Shown: positions 11,301 to 20,250, numbered from the stretch's first letter. The stretch: 64,000 bases of DNA from Mesorhizobium sp. WSM4306 (GCF_007003975.1 NZ_VFTC01000001.1:310001-374000), one strand, 5' to 3'. Notes: generated by a model not told the origin, from the letters alone. Numbers and translations: made by a program.

Positions 11301-11762
11301 ATGCGGCTAACGCGCCAGACCAACTACGCCATGCGCATCCTGATGTATTGCGCGGCAAACACCGAACGGCTGAGCCGCATTCCGGAGATTGCGGCCGCTT
11401 ATTCGGTGTCGGAGCTTTTTCTGTTCAAGATCCTGCAGCCGCTGGTCGAGCATGGTCTGGTCGAGACGGTGCGCGGCCGCAATGGCGGCGTCAGGCTTGG
11501 CCGTCCCGCCGAGCAGATCAACCTGTTCGACGTCGTGCGAGTGACCGAAGAGAGCTTCGCCATGGCCGAGTGCTTCGAGAACGACGCGGCCGAATGTCCG
11601 CTGGTCGACAGCTGTGCCCTCAACTCGGCGCTGCGTGAGGCGCTCAACGCATTTTTCGCCGTGCTCTCCCGCTACACGATTGCCGACATGGTGGCAGCGC
11701 GCCCGAATGTGCGCCATCTGCTCGGCATCGACATGCTGGAACGCCGCGCCCCGGCCGCCTGA
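11301..11762 (+). CDS. rirA: Iron-responsive Rrf2 family regulator RirA
   Basis: This 153-aa winged-helix Rrf2 protein has MRLTRQTNYAMRILMYCA at the N terminus and RGRNGGVRLGRP in the wing. Three Cys at positions 91, 99 and 105 (CFENDAAECPLVDSC) match the Fe-S ligands described for rhizobial RirA. RirA senses iron through its cluster and represses iron uptake genes at IRO boxes when iron is plentiful. The start at 11301 puts the Cys at the published positions; an upstream GTG at 11262 would add 13 residues. It is convergent with the hmu operon it probably controls and carries its own upstream IRO box. Confidence 0.92.
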   Translation: MRLTRQTNYAMRILMYCAANTERLSRIPEIAAAYSVSELFLFKILQPLVEHGLVETVRGRNGGVRLGRPAEQINLFDVVRVTEESFAMAECFENDAAECPLVDSCALNSALREALNAFFAVLSRYTIADMVAARPNVRHLLGIDMLERRAPAA

Positions 11763-11766
11763 GATT

Positions 11767-12555
11767 CTAGGCGGCTGACTGCGGCAGGATGAACGGCACG
11801 TTTCCCGGTGGCAACACGCCGACACGCAGCCGGCAATCGAACACTTTCTCGATCAGATCGTCGCTCAGCACCTCTTGCGGCAAGCCGTTGGCGGCGAGCC
11901 GGCCGCGATGCATGACGAAAACCCGGTCCGCATACATGGCCGTCAGATTGAGGTCGTGAAGGATGGCGATCACGCCGCCGCCGCGCCGGGCGAAATCGCG
12001 GGCGATGTTCATGATGATCAGCTGGTGCTTGATGTCGAGGCTGGATACCGGCTCGTCGAGGAAGAGATAACGCGGCTTGCCGTCGAGCACCGGCGCCCAC
12101 ACCTGGCACAGCACGCGTGCCAGCTGCGCGCGCTGCTGTTCGCCGCCCGAAAGCTCCTGGTAGAAGCGGCCGGCAAAGCCGTCGAGATCGACCCGCGCCA
12201 GCGCCCGCTCAGGCAGCCTCCCGTGTTCGCCCGGCAACACGCCGGAACGACCGCCGACAAGGCCGAGCCTGACCACTTCCCGGACGGTGAAGGGAAAGGA
12301 CAATGTCGTTGCCTGCGGCAGCACGGCGCGCGCTGTCGCGGCCTCCACCGGCTTCATCGCGACGAGGTCGCGACCGTTGACAACAACCGTTCCGGTAAAC
12401 GACAGATCGCCTGACAAGGCTTTCAGAAAGGTCGTCTTGCCCGAACCATTGGGTCCGACAATGGCGGCGATCTCGCCCGGCCGCGCGGTAAAATCGACAT
12501 TGGCGACGATGCGCTTGCCGCCGATCGCCACCGAGACATCGCGTGCTTCGATCAT
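11767..12555 (-). CDS. hmuV: Haem ABC transporter ATP-binding protein HmuV
   Basis: This ABC ATPase of about 262 aa has Walker A GPNGSGKTT, the Q-loop region LPQATTLSF, the signature LSGGEQQRAQLARVL, Walker B YLFLDEPVSSLD and the switch His in ILHDLNL. It powers haem import with HmuU and HmuT. The ATG at 12555 is preceded by GAGG; a GTG at 12582 overlapping the hmuU stop would add 9 residues. It is the last gene of the hmuSTUV run and ends 4 nt from the convergent rirA. Confidence 0.92.
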   Translation of the reverse strand: MIEARDVSVAIGGKRIVANVDFTARPGEIAAIVGPNGSGKTTFLKALSGDLSFTGTVVVNGRDLVAMKPVEAATARAVLPQATTLSFPFTVREVVRLGLVGGRSGVLPGEHGRLPERALARVDLDGFAGRFYQELSGGEQQRAQLARVLCQVWAPVLDGKPRYLFLDEPVSSLDIKHQLIIMNIARDFARRGGGVIAILHDLNLTAMYADRVFVMHRGRLAANGLPQEVLSDDLIEKVFDCRLRVGVLPPGNVPFILPQSAA

Positions 12556-12578
12556 GCCAGCCTCACAGGTTTCAAGTC

Positions 12579-13676
12579 TCACAAGTCGACTACGCCGCGT
12601 TTGCGCAGCAGGATCCAGAGGAAGAACGGCGCGCCGGCGATCGCCGTGACGATGCCGATCGGCAGTTCCGCCGGCGCCACGATGACGCGGGCGATGGCAT
12701 CGGCAATCAGCAGCATCGAGGCGCCGAGCAGCGCCGATGCCGGCAAGAGATAGCGATTGTCCGGGCCGATCAGCAGCCGCAACAGATGCGGCACGACGAT
12801 GCCGACGAAACCGATGCCGCCGCTGACCGCGACCGAGGCGCCGACTGCCGCCGAGACGCCGACGATCGCGGTGTATTTCAGGCGCTGGACCGGAATGCCG
12901 AGATGGCCGGCCGTCGCCTCACCCAGCGCCAGCGCGTTGAGACCGCGGGCCATGAACGGCATTGCCGCCAGGGCCAGAACGATGATTGGGCCGACGGAGG
13001 CGATCTTCGGCCAGGTTGCACCGCCAAGCGAGCCGAGTTGCCAGAAGGTCAGGTCGCGCAACTGCCGGTCGTCGGCCATGAAGATGAGGATGCCGGTCAA
13101 CGCCATCGCAAGGGCAGCCAGTGCAATGCCGGCAAGCAGCATGGTGGCCACCGAGGTCCGCCCCTGCCGTGTGGCGACACGGTAGAGCACCAGCGTCACC
13201 GAAAGGCCACCACAAAAGGCGGCGAGCGGCAGGGCCATGCTGCCGAGCGCCAAAGTGAGCGGCGCCAGCCAGGTCGTACCGAGCACGATGACCGCAACCG
13301 CGCCGAGGCTCGATCCGGCGGAAACGCCGATCAAGCCGGGATCGGCAAGCGGATTGCGAAACAGGCCCTGCATCACCGCGCCCGACACAGCCAGTGCCGC
13401 CCCGATGAGCACGCCGAGCAGTACGCGCGGCATGCGGATGGCGTAGACGATCAGCCGGTCGCGAGCGCCGAGCGCGGCATTGGCCGGCACGGCGCCGGTC
13501 AGCCAGTCCCGGATGACGCCGACGGCCGACGCATCGGAGGCGCCCGATGTCAGCGACAGGAACATGGAAAGCGCAAGCACCAGGCACAGAAGCAAAATAA
13601 CCAGACGCGCGCGCCCCGAACGATCGCCTTCGGCCACCAACTTGCCCGCCGCGCCGGCGATCGACTGATCCACCAT
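12579..13676 (-). CDS. hmuU: Haem ABC transporter permease HmuU (FecCD family)
   Basis: This 365-aa inner-membrane protein has about nine or ten hydrophobic segments and FecCD/BtuC family landmarks: RMPRVLLGVLIGAALAVSG near the N terminus, NPLADPGLIGVSAGSSLGA, and GIGFVGIVVPHLLRLLIGPDN, the coupling region that touches the ATPase. I chose the start MVDQSIAGAA at 13676, leaving a 4-nt gap after the hmuT stop; upstream in-frame starts would overlap hmuT by up to 77 nt. It forms the membrane channel for haem import. Confidence 0.92.
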   Translation of the reverse strand: MVDQSIAGAAGKLVAEGDRSGRARLVILLLCLVLALSMFLSLTSGASDASAVGVIRDWLTGAVPANAALGARDRLIVYAIRMPRVLLGVLIGAALAVSGAVMQGLFRNPLADPGLIGVSAGSSLGAVAVIVLGTTWLAPLTLALGSMALPLAAFCGGLSVTLVLYRVATRQGRTSVATMLLAGIALAALAMALTGILIFMADDRQLRDLTFWQLGSLGGATWPKIASVGPIIVLALAAMPFMARGLNALALGEATAGHLGIPVQRLKYTAIVGVSAAVGASVAVSGGIGFVGIVVPHLLRLLIGPDNRYLLPASALLGASMLLIADAIARVIVAPAELPIGIVTAIAGAPFFLWILLRKRGVVDL

Positions 13677-13680
13677 CCGC

Positions 13681-14574
13681 TCAGTCCGTGACCTGACTGC
13701 CATAGAGCGAGACGGCGATATCGTGGATGGCGTTGGCCGTGCGCGGCCCGAAGCCAAGGAGATAGCTGCCGTCCATCAGGATCAGTTTACGGCCTTCCCC
13801 GGCCGGCGTCGAAGTGATCGACGGAATGGCGAACAGCTCAGCCTCTGCAATCGGCGGTCCGGCATTCTTCATTGCCAGGATCACGTCGGGCCTGGCGGTG
13901 ACGATGGCCTCGTCGGACATCGGCTTGTAGCCGGAAAAGCCTTCGACCGCATTGACCGCGCCGGCAAGCTTGATGATGCCGTCGCCGGCAGTGTCGCTGC
14001 CGGCGCCGAGGATCTTGCCGCCCTGGATAGACAGCACGAACAGGATGCGCTTGCGCTCCTTGATCGATGCCGTTTGTTTTTCGGCCGCCTTCAGCTTGGC
14101 ATTGGTCTCGGCAGCAAGCGTCTCGGCCTTGGCGTCGACGCCGAGCGCCTTGCCGACGATGCGGATCTTTTCCAGAATGCCGTCATGGCTGTAGTGCTCG
14201 GGCACGTCGATGAACGGCACGCTCGATTTCTTCAGCACATCGACCGCTTCCTTGGGGCCGCTGCCATGCAGCGCCAGGATGCCGGACGGATTGACCGACA
14301 GAACACCTTCCGCCGACAGCTGGCGCATGTAGCCGACGTCGGGCAGCGCCATCGCGGCGGCGGGGTAGCGGCTGGTCGAATCGCGGGCGACGAGATGGCC
14401 CTCTTCGCCAAGCGCGTAGACGATCTCGGTGATGGAGCCGCCGATCGCCGCGATCCGCGACGTATCGTCAAACACGGCCACAGCCTCGCTGGCCCGCGCC
14501 GGCGCGGCGGCAAGCAGCGAAAGGCCCATGGCCGCGGCAACCGTTGGGCCCAACAGCCTGAACAGTGAATTCAT
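13681..14574 (-). CDS. hmuT: Haem ABC transporter periplasmic binding protein HmuT
   Basis: This 297-aa protein begins with a clear signal peptide (MNSLFRLLGPTVAAAMGLSL, cleavage after ARA). The mature part is a BtuF/HmuT-type cluster A-II binding protein, with RIAAIGGSITEIVYALG at the start of the first lobe and VPEHYSHDGILEKIRIVG in the linker region. Conserved Tyr residues could bind haem iron. It hands haem from the outer-membrane receptor to HmuUV. It lies between hmuS (11 nt gap) and hmuU (4 nt gap) in one operon. Confidence 0.91.
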   Translation of the reverse strand: MNSLFRLLGPTVAAAMGLSLLAAAPARASEAVAVFDDTSRIAAIGGSITEIVYALGEEGHLVARDSTSRYPAAAMALPDVGYMRQLSAEGVLSVNPSGILALHGSGPKEAVDVLKKSSVPFIDVPEHYSHDGILEKIRIVGKALGVDAKAETLAAETNAKLKAAEKQTASIKERKRILFVLSIQGGKILGAGSDTAGDGIIKLAGAVNAVEGFSGYKPMSDEAIVTARPDVILAMKNAGPPIAEAELFAIPSITSTPAGEGRKLILMDGSYLLGFGPRTANAIHDIAVSLYGSQVTD

Positions 14575-14585
14575 CGTCGTCGTCC

Positions 14586-15644
14586 TCAGGCTGCGGTCGG
14601 GCTTGGAATGCGCGGCAGGTTTTCGGCGAGGAACCGCCAGTCGTCGCGCTCACCTTCGCCTTCATGGCGCTTGCCGAAGAACTGGATGATCATCTTGCCG
14701 TCGGCGCCATAGGCTTCGAGCGAGGTGACATGACCGTCCTTGGTCGGCTTGCGCACAGCCCAGACCTCCTGGATGTGATCGGTGCGCAAATGCAGGTGGA
14801 AGGTCTCGTCCAGCACGTTGATCCAGGGACCCATCGGTTTGATCGACTTGACCGGGCCGGAATGAATCTGGATGCAGCCGCGGTTCCCCACGAAGCACAT
14901 GATCGGCATGCCGCCGGCGGCCGCATTGTGGAACATGGCGCTGACGGCGTCATTGTCGAGCAGCCAGGCATAATCCTGGCCGACCATGCGCACGGCCTGG
15001 CGGCGGCTGAGTTTCAGCGCCTTCAGCATGCCGAAGAACTGATGCACGTCGGTCAGCCGGCTCCAGCGGTCGCGCAAATCGTCGATGCTGGCCGCAGCGC
15101 CTGGGGTTTCGGCGTCGTCCTCGGCCAAACCTGCGACAGAAGCGGTCGGCTCCTGGTTCGATGATTCGAGTGCCGCCACCAGCTTCTGGTAGGCGTAGAG
15201 ATTGGACGCCGGCCGCAGATGCACCTTGTGCACGGCATCGCCCGCCGCGTCGAAGAATTGCAGGCTGCGGCGGATGTCGCCGCCGTCGCGCTTTTCCACG
15301 GCAAAGCCATGCGCCCAGACTTTCGGAAAGATGCGCAGGTCGATGTTTTCGCCCAGCACCATGGCATTGTGCGTGCCGGGCACGACCTTGTCGTAGACGC
15401 CGATCTTCTCGTGCACCGCGCTTTCGTTGCGGGTCAGCGCCATCACCTCGCCGACGGCTTCGAGACCGGACAGCAGATCGTTGACCCGCGGCTCGACGCG
15501 CACGACGCCGTCGCCGCAATGCGCGGCGACCAGTTCGGCCTCCGAAATGCCAAGCTCGGCGGCAAGATCGCGCTCGCGCGCTTTCGGATTATCTGCCCGC
15601 GCCCGTCGGATTTCATGCGGAGCGGGTTTTACGCGCTGGTCCAT
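14586..15644 (-). CDS. hmuS: Hemin-degrading/hemin transport factor HmuS
   Basis: This 352-aa cytoplasmic protein is of the HemS/ChuX family and is built of two similar halves. The N terminus reads KARERDLAAELGISEAELVAAH. Two related strands (GVYDKVVPGTHNAMVLG in half one, GNRGCIQIHSGPVKSI in half two) mark the duplicated fold that sandwiches haem. Family members bind, traffic or degrade haem after import. The start MDQRVKPAPHEIR at 15644 is preferred because the longer frame adds 79 Ser/Arg-rich residues that overlap hemP antisense to its frame. hemP lies 49 nt upstream. Confidence 0.9.
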   Translation of the reverse strand: MDQRVKPAPHEIRRARADNPKARERDLAAELGISEAELVAAHCGDGVVRVEPRVNDLLSGLEAVGEVMALTRNESAVHEKIGVYDKVVPGTHNAMVLGENIDLRIFPKVWAHGFAVEKRDGGDIRRSLQFFDAAGDAVHKVHLRPASNLYAYQKLVAALESSNQEPTASVAGLAEDDAETPGAAASIDDLRDRWSRLTDVHQFFGMLKALKLSRRQAVRMVGQDYAWLLDNDAVSAMFHNAAAGGMPIMCFVGNRGCIQIHSGPVKSIKPMGPWINVLDETFHLHLRTDHIQEVWAVRKPTKDGHVTSLEAYGADGKMIIQFFGKRHEGEGERDDWRFLAENLPRIPSPTAA

Positions 15645-15693
15645 GTCCTGCTTACCTGTCTGCCCTAGTTGGTGTGTTGGCCTGTCTGGTTCG

Positions 15694-15900
15694 TCACTTG
15701 TTGAGGATGAGCTTGCCCTGACGGGTGATCTTGAGCCGATAGAGCGCGCCATGGTGCTCGATGCCGATCTCGTGCTCGCCCTGGAACAGCGTGTTGGACG
15801 ACAAGGTCCGCACCGCCAGCGGCACCCGGTCGAAACGGGTTGGCGCCTCCTCGGAACGGCGGACGCGGTAGCGGAAGTCACTGGGATTGTGGGTGTTCAT
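15694..15900 (-). CDS. hemP: Hemin uptake protein HemP/HmuP
   Basis: This short 68-aa protein contains the HemP core: SSNTLFQGEHEIGIEHHG, then YRLKITRQGKLILNK at the C terminus. In rhizobia, HmuP is needed for expression of the haem receptor gene, in Bradyrhizobium together with Irr. The ATG at 15900 gives the usual family length; an in-frame ATG at 15960 is possible but would sit against the operator. It is first in the leftward hemP-hmuSTUV run and faces hmuR across the IRO box. Confidence 0.87.
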   Translation of the reverse strand: MNTHNPSDFRYRVRRSEEAPTRFDRVPLAVRTLSSNTLFQGEHEIGIEHHGALYRLKITRQGKLILNK

Positions 15901-15964
15901 CTCTGTCGATCCCTTTCCTGTGCCGGGCGTCTGGCTAGGCGTTGCAAAATGCCGATTCATTTCT

Positions 15965-15979
15965 TGACTCGAATAGTCA
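15965..15979. promoter_or_regulatory. Iron-responsive operator (IRO box, TGA-N9-TCA) between hemP and hmuR
   Basis: The sequence TGA CTCGAATAG TCA is an exact IRO box lying between the divergent hemP and hmuR starts, 65 nt from hemP and 122 nt from hmuR. It matches the RirA operator pattern and sits where a single bound repressor could block both directions. Confidence 0.7.
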
Positions 15980-16100
15980 TGTTTATTAGTCAATGCATTA
16001 CCGGACCAAATGAGTCAACATTTAAGACGCCGGACGAAATGAAAAATGCCAGCGAGCGCCACCGCCAGCCAGCATCGAACCTGGATTTGGAGTTGGGGCA

Positions 16101-18314
16101 ATGGGGTTGGCAAATCGTGAACGACTGGATCTGGCAAACGCCGATCCGGCGCATCGGCCTATGGCAAAGGCAGTGGCCATTTTGCTTGCAGGGGTCGCAG
16201 TGATTGCGCTGCTGACGACGCCGGCCAGCGCTCAACAAACCGCTCAGCCAGCCGCTGACCAGGCGGACCCCTCCAAGAAGACCGAGGACACCAAGCCTGC
16301 ACCCGCCGGCGTAACGCTGCTCGACAAGATCCTCGTCATCAGCCGTACCGGCGAGACGGCGATCGAATCGCTGGCTTCCGCCAGCCATGTCGACCAGGAA
16401 CAGCTCGAACGCCGTATGGCGACGACACCCAACGAAATGCTGCTCGGCGTGCCGGGCGTTACCGTGCAAGCCGACGCACGGCGCGTCAGCTCCAGCATCA
16501 ACATCCGCGGCCTGCAGGATTTCGGCCGCGTCGCGGTCATCGTCGACGGCGCCAGGCAGAATTTCCAGCGCTCCGACCACGGCACGCAGTCGACCTTCTA
16601 TGTCGATCCCGAACTCATCAAATCCGTCGATGTAATCCGCGGACCGGTCGCCAACACCTATGGCTCCGGCGCCATTGGCGGCGTCGTCTTCTTCGACACC
16701 AAGGATGCTGAGGACTTCTTGAAGCCCGTAGAGACCTGGGCCGGCTCCGTCACGGGGCGCTACGAAAGCAACGGCAAGGGCTGGACCACCAGCGCCAGCG
16801 GCGCTTACAAATTCAACGACAACTGGGACGTCCTGGGAAACATCGTCTACCGCGACTACGGCGACTACAAGAATGGCAGCGGCGACACCGTCGCCGGCAC
16901 CGGCTTCGACGTGCTGAGCGGCCTGCTCAAGACCACCATCCGCCCGAGTGAAAACAGCGAATTGAAGCTCGGCTGGGTTGGTTCGAGCGATGGCTGGACG
17001 GAAACCAGCGGCGGCGTGCCCGCGAATGACGTCGAGCTGAAGTCGAACACCTTCACCGCCCGCTACAATATCACCGACGACGCCAAGAGCTGGCTCGATC
17101 TCCACATCAACGCCTCCTACAACAAGACCAATCTCGACCTGACCACGCTTGTGCCGCAAAACCGGTTCGATCCGGTCACCGGTCTCCCCGTCGTGCTGCC
17201 GGCAGGCTCGACATCGACCTTCGATGTCGGCACCACCGGAATCGACATCTGGAACACGTCGCGCTTCCAGACCGCCGGCATCGCGCATGAGTTGACTTAT
17301 GGCGGCGACTGGGTCGGCGACAATGTCGAGACCGGCGGCACGTCGGGCGGCGACAGTTTTTATACGCCGTCGGGCAAGCGCAACGTCTCGGGCGCCTACA
17401 TCCAGGACAAGCTGAGCTGGAACTGGCTCGAAGTCATCACCGGCCTGCGCTACGACAATTACAGCCTGAAGGATTCGGACAACGAAACCTCAGGCGATAG
17501 GTTGTCGCCGCGCATCACCGTTGGCGTCTCGCCCTTCGAAAGCGCCAGCCTGGCCGGCCTGCAATTCTATGGCACCTACGCCGAAGGCTACCGCTCGCCG
17601 TCGCTGACCGAAACGCTGATCAGCGGCAACCATCCGGCCGGCGTCACCTTCCCGTTCCTGCCCAACCCGAACCTGCGGCCTGAAACCGGCAAGACCACCG
17701 AATTCGGCGTCAACTACAAGCTGAACGACATCCTGGAATCCGGCGACGCGTTCCGGCTCAAGGCGGCCTACTTCCACAACGATGTCGACGACTATATCGA
17801 GGGCGTGACGCTGTCGGCATTCGACCCGACCAGCGGCTGCCCGTTTGGCCCCGGCATCCCGATCTGCTTCCAGTACCAGAACTTCGCCCAGGCCAAGATC
17901 AACGGCTTCGAACTGGAAAGCGTCTACGATGCCGCCTGGGGCTATGCCGGGCTCTCGGCCTCCATCATCAACGGCCACACCATCTCCTATGAAGGTGAGC
18001 GGGCCGACCTTGCCACTATCCCGTCCTCGCAGGTCACCGGGCAGCTCGGCTTCCGTTTCCTCGAAGACAGGCTGACCGTCGGCGGCGAGGTGCAGTACAA
18101 CGGCAAGCCGAAGGGCAATCCCGTGGCCAAGGATTATACGCTGGTCAACGCCTTCGCCAGTTACCAGGCAACCGACAATTTGAAGGTCGACTTCCGCGCC
18201 GACAATTTGTTCGATGTCAAATACACCAACCCGCTGAACGGCGGGACCACCGCCGTCATCTACGAACCCGGCATCACGCTGAAGCTGGCCGCAACCATGC
18301 GCTTTGGAGGCTGA
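16101..18314 (+). CDS. hmuR: TonB-dependent haem receptor HmuR
   Basis: This is a 737-aa outer-membrane beta-barrel receptor. A signal peptide (hydrophobic core AVAILLAGVAVIALL, cleavage near ASAQQ) is followed by a plug domain containing INIRGLQDFGRVAVIVDGAR and IRGPVANTYGSGAIGGVV, then the barrel. NPNLRPE and an EGYRSPSL segment match the NPNL and FRAP boxes that mark haem receptors. The ATG at 16101 has GGAG 8 nt upstream; an internal ATG at 16161 would trim the n-region and is an alternative. It is divergent from hemP and followed within 6 nt by an unknown periplasmic gene, then tonB and a haem monooxygenase. Confidence 0.92.
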   Translation: MGLANRERLDLANADPAHRPMAKAVAILLAGVAVIALLTTPASAQQTAQPAADQADPSKKTEDTKPAPAGVTLLDKILVISRTGETAIESLASASHVDQEQLERRMATTPNEMLLGVPGVTVQADARRVSSSINIRGLQDFGRVAVIVDGARQNFQRSDHGTQSTFYVDPELIKSVDVIRGPVANTYGSGAIGGVVFFDTKDAEDFLKPVETWAGSVTGRYESNGKGWTTSASGAYKFNDNWDVLGNIVYRDYGDYKNGSGDTVAGTGFDVLSGLLKTTIRPSENSELKLGWVGSSDGWTETSGGVPANDVELKSNTFTARYNITDDAKSWLDLHINASYNKTNLDLTTLVPQNRFDPVTGLPVVLPAGSTSTFDVGTTGIDIWNTSRFQTAGIAHELTYGGDWVGDNVETGGTSGGDSFYTPSGKRNVSGAYIQDKLSWNWLEVITGLRYDNYSLKDSDNETSGDRLSPRITVGVSPFESASLAGLQFYGTYAEGYRSPSLTETLISGNHPAGVTFPFLPNPNLRPETGKTTEFGVNYKLNDILESGDAFRLKAAYFHNDVDDYIEGVTLSAFDPTSGCPFGPGIPICFQYQNFAQAKINGFELESVYDAAWGYAGLSASIINGHTISYEGERADLATIPSSQVTGQLGFRFLEDRLTVGGEVQYNGKPKGNPVAKDYTLVNAFASYQATDNLKVDFRADNLFDVKYTNPLNGGTTAVIYEPGITLKLAATMRFGG

Positions 18315-18319
18315 TGTCA

Positions 18320-18760
18320 ATGATAAAGTTGACGACATCGCTTCGTCTCCTCACCTCGACGCTGGCGATGTCGCTTGGCTTGGTGCCGGCGTGGGCGCAG
18401 TCCGCGCCGGCGCCGCAACTCAGCCTCGAGCTCAATGCCGCGCAGCCCTCCGACAAGGGCTGCCGCCTGACTTTCGTCGTCAACAATGCGCTCGGCACCG
18501 ATCTGTCCAAGGCGGCCTTCGAGATCGCGCTGTTCAACGAGGCCGGTGTCGTCGACCGCCTGAGCGTGCTGGACTTCAAGGAGCTCCCGGCCGGCAAGAC
18601 CAAGGTGACCCGCTTCGACCTCGCCGGCACCGACTGCACCAAACTCAGCCGCGTACTGATCAACAGCGCCACCGAATGCGCCGGCACCGGCGTGGAGCCG
18701 GGAGCCTGCATGAGCGGTCTGAAGACCGAAACCAAGACCGGTATCGCATTCGGCGTCTGA
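18320..18760 (+). CDS. Uncharacterised periplasmic protein in the haem operon (four Cys)
   Basis: This protein of about 146 aa has a signal peptide (LRLLTSTLAMSLGLVPAWA) and a compact mature domain of about 120 residues. Four Cys (GCRLTF, TDCTKL, ATECAG, PGACMS) could form two disulfides. The fold looks all-beta, like an immunoglobulin-type domain (LSLELNAAQPS, LTFVVNNALG, FEIALFNEAGVV). Its function is not established. It sits directly between hmuR and tonB: an ATG at 18314 overlaps the hmuR stop, but the ATG at 18320 has GGAGG 9 nt upstream and is preferred. The position suggests a role in haem handling or in contact between TonB and the receptor. Confidence 0.75.
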   Translation: MIKLTTSLRLLTSTLAMSLGLVPAWAQSAPAPQLSLELNAAQPSDKGCRLTFVVNNALGTDLSKAAFEIALFNEAGVVDRLSVLDFKELPAGKTKVTRFDLAGTDCTKLSRVLINSATECAGTGVEPGACMSGLKTETKTGIAFGV

Positions 18761-18887
18761 GGTGGGCCTGCATCCGACCTTCCCTGAGAACACTGCGGGA
18801 TGGCCGGTCTCTGCTCCATTGCCATGGCCGGCAACCGATCTTGATTTGACAATCCGGCCTCGCTCGCGGCAGGTCTGGCCGCGAACC

Positions 18888-19841
18888 ATGCAGGACATCA
18901 ACCCCCTCCCCGACGCCGGCAACGAACTGGCGATTGCGCCCCCCGTGCCGCTTGCGCGGCCGGCGGCCGATCGCAAATGGACGGTGGCGATTGTTGCCTC
19001 CTGCCTGCTGCACGCGGCGGCTGCGGCCGCTTTCCTGGTCGCACCCGCCGGAACGTTCGATACCGGAGATGCGATACAAGCCGAAGGCTCCCAACAATCG
19101 GGCGCCGACGTCGTCGGCACCGCTTTGAAAAACCTGCCGCCTGACGCGATCGATGTTGCCTTGGTGGCCGATCCGCAGCCGGCCAAGCCCGAGGCCGTTC
19201 AACCCGCGCCGTCAACCGAGGCGGCCCAACCCGTCAAGGAGCCGCCGGCACCCAAGCCTGCGCCGGAAGCCGCCAAACAGGCAATCGTCGCTCCAAATAC
19301 ACTGACGGCCGCGATCCCGAATGATCAAAGTGTCGCCCCAGCGGCTGAGAAGCCGACATCGTCGGCCGTTCAACCGCAAAGTTCAGAGGCGCCGCCCGCC
19401 GACGAGCCCCCTGTTGATTTGCCTGATGCCAAGGCCCCGGTCCCGAGCCCGAGGCCTAGCCCATCAGAATCGGTAGACGCTGGCGCGACAGATGGCGAGG
19501 AACGTGACGCGCTGGCGGCGGCCAGCAAGGGTAAAAAACAGGGCGCAGCCGGCAATGCGATGGAATCCGGTTACAGCGTTGAAGTTCAAAACAAGCTTGC
19601 CCGCGCCAACCGCCGTGTTTCGAAAGAGATTCAGGAAAAGGCTCTCAACAATGCCAGGGTCGTTTTCGTCGTCATGGCCGATGGCAGCATCAGCGACCTG
19701 CAGCTTGCCGAAAGTTCAGGATCCGCAGAACTCGACCAATTCGCTTTGAAACTGGTACGCCAGCAGGCCCCGTTCCCGCCCATTCCACCCGAGACCGGCA
19801 TGTCAAGCTGGGTGTTCAGGGCGCGGATCGGCCCGTTCTAA
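18888..19841 (+). CDS. tonB: Energy transducer TonB
   Basis: This 317-aa protein has a single N-terminal membrane anchor (WTVAIVASCLLHAAAAAAFLV at about residues 26-46) with the TonB-like Ser-His pair region SCLLHAA. A long Pro/Ala-rich periplasmic linker follows at residues 85-200, and then a C-terminal TonB domain of about 75 residues (ARVVFVVMADGSISDLQLAE, ending WVFRARIGPF). It transmits proton-motive energy to HmuR. The start MQDINPLPD at 18888 avoids 42 extra residues with no family match. No exbB or exbD is present in the window, so those must lie elsewhere. Confidence 0.88.
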   Translation: MQDINPLPDAGNELAIAPPVPLARPAADRKWTVAIVASCLLHAAAAAAFLVAPAGTFDTGDAIQAEGSQQSGADVVGTALKNLPPDAIDVALVADPQPAKPEAVQPAPSTEAAQPVKEPPAPKPAPEAAKQAIVAPNTLTAAIPNDQSVAPAAEKPTSSAVQPQSSEAPPADEPPVDLPDAKAPVPSPRPSPSESVDAGATDGEERDALAAASKGKKQGAAGNAMESGYSVEVQNKLARANRRVSKEIQEKALNNARVVFVVMADGSISDLQLAESSGSAELDQFALKLVRQQAPFPPIPPETGMSSWVFRARIGPF

Positions 19842-19892
19842 GCACCTCGTAGACCTTCGCCAAATGTTGTCCACCAATTCAAGAGGAAGCCA

Positions 19893-20207
19893 ATGTACAT
19901 CGCCATGAACCGTTTCAAGGTCCAGAATGGCTCGGAGGCCGCCTTCGAGGATGTCTGGAAGAACCGCGATTCCAGCCTTTCGGAGATGAAAGGCTTCAGG
20001 GAATTCCACTTGCTGCGCGGCCCGGTCAACGAGACCGAGGGCTACACGTTGTTTGCCTCGCACACGGTGTGGGCAAGTCACGAGGATTTTGTCGCCTGGA
20101 CCAAATCCGAGAATTTCCGCGCGGCCCACCGCAACGCCGGCACCTCGAAGGTGCACTATCTCGGCCATCCGCAGTTCGAAGGCTTCTCGGTCGTCGAGGG
20201 CGCCTGA
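19893..20207 (+). CDS. hmuQ: Haem-degrading monooxygenase (HmuQ/HmuD, IsdG-like)
   Basis: This 104-aa ABM-fold protein starts MYIAMNRFKVQNGSEAAFE. A conserved Trp (HTVWASHEDFVAW) and a His in NFRAAHRNAG resemble the catalytic residues of IsdG-type enzymes. In Bradyrhizobium, HmuQ and HmuD open the haem ring and release iron. It is the last gene of the hmuR operon, 51 nt after tonB, so the locus covers haem capture, import and breakdown. The ABM fold also occurs in other monooxygenases, but the context makes haem the likely substrate. Confidence 0.87.
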   Translation: MYIAMNRFKVQNGSEAAFEDVWKNRDSSLSEMKGFREFHLLRGPVNETEGYTLFASHTVWASHEDFVAWTKSENFRAAHRNAGTSKVHYLGHPQFEGFSVVEGA

Positions 20208-20222
20208 GATATTTTAGCCTCA

Positions 20223-20246
20223 GGGCAGCCGCATTCAGGGCTGCCC
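20223..20246. terminator. Hairpin between convergent hmuQ and glycosyltransferase genes
   Basis: GGGCAGCC (20223-20230) and GGCTGCCC (20239-20246) form an 8-bp GC-rich stem with an 8-nt loop between two convergent genes. There is no strong T tract on either side, so it is a weak or factor-assisted terminator at best. Confidence 0.4.
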
Positions 20247-20250
20247 ACTG

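Noticed and set aside
12543..13691. 382-aa plus-strand open frame opposite hmuU
   Set aside because: Low-complexity Arg/Asp/His-rich shadow of a clear FecCD permease gene.
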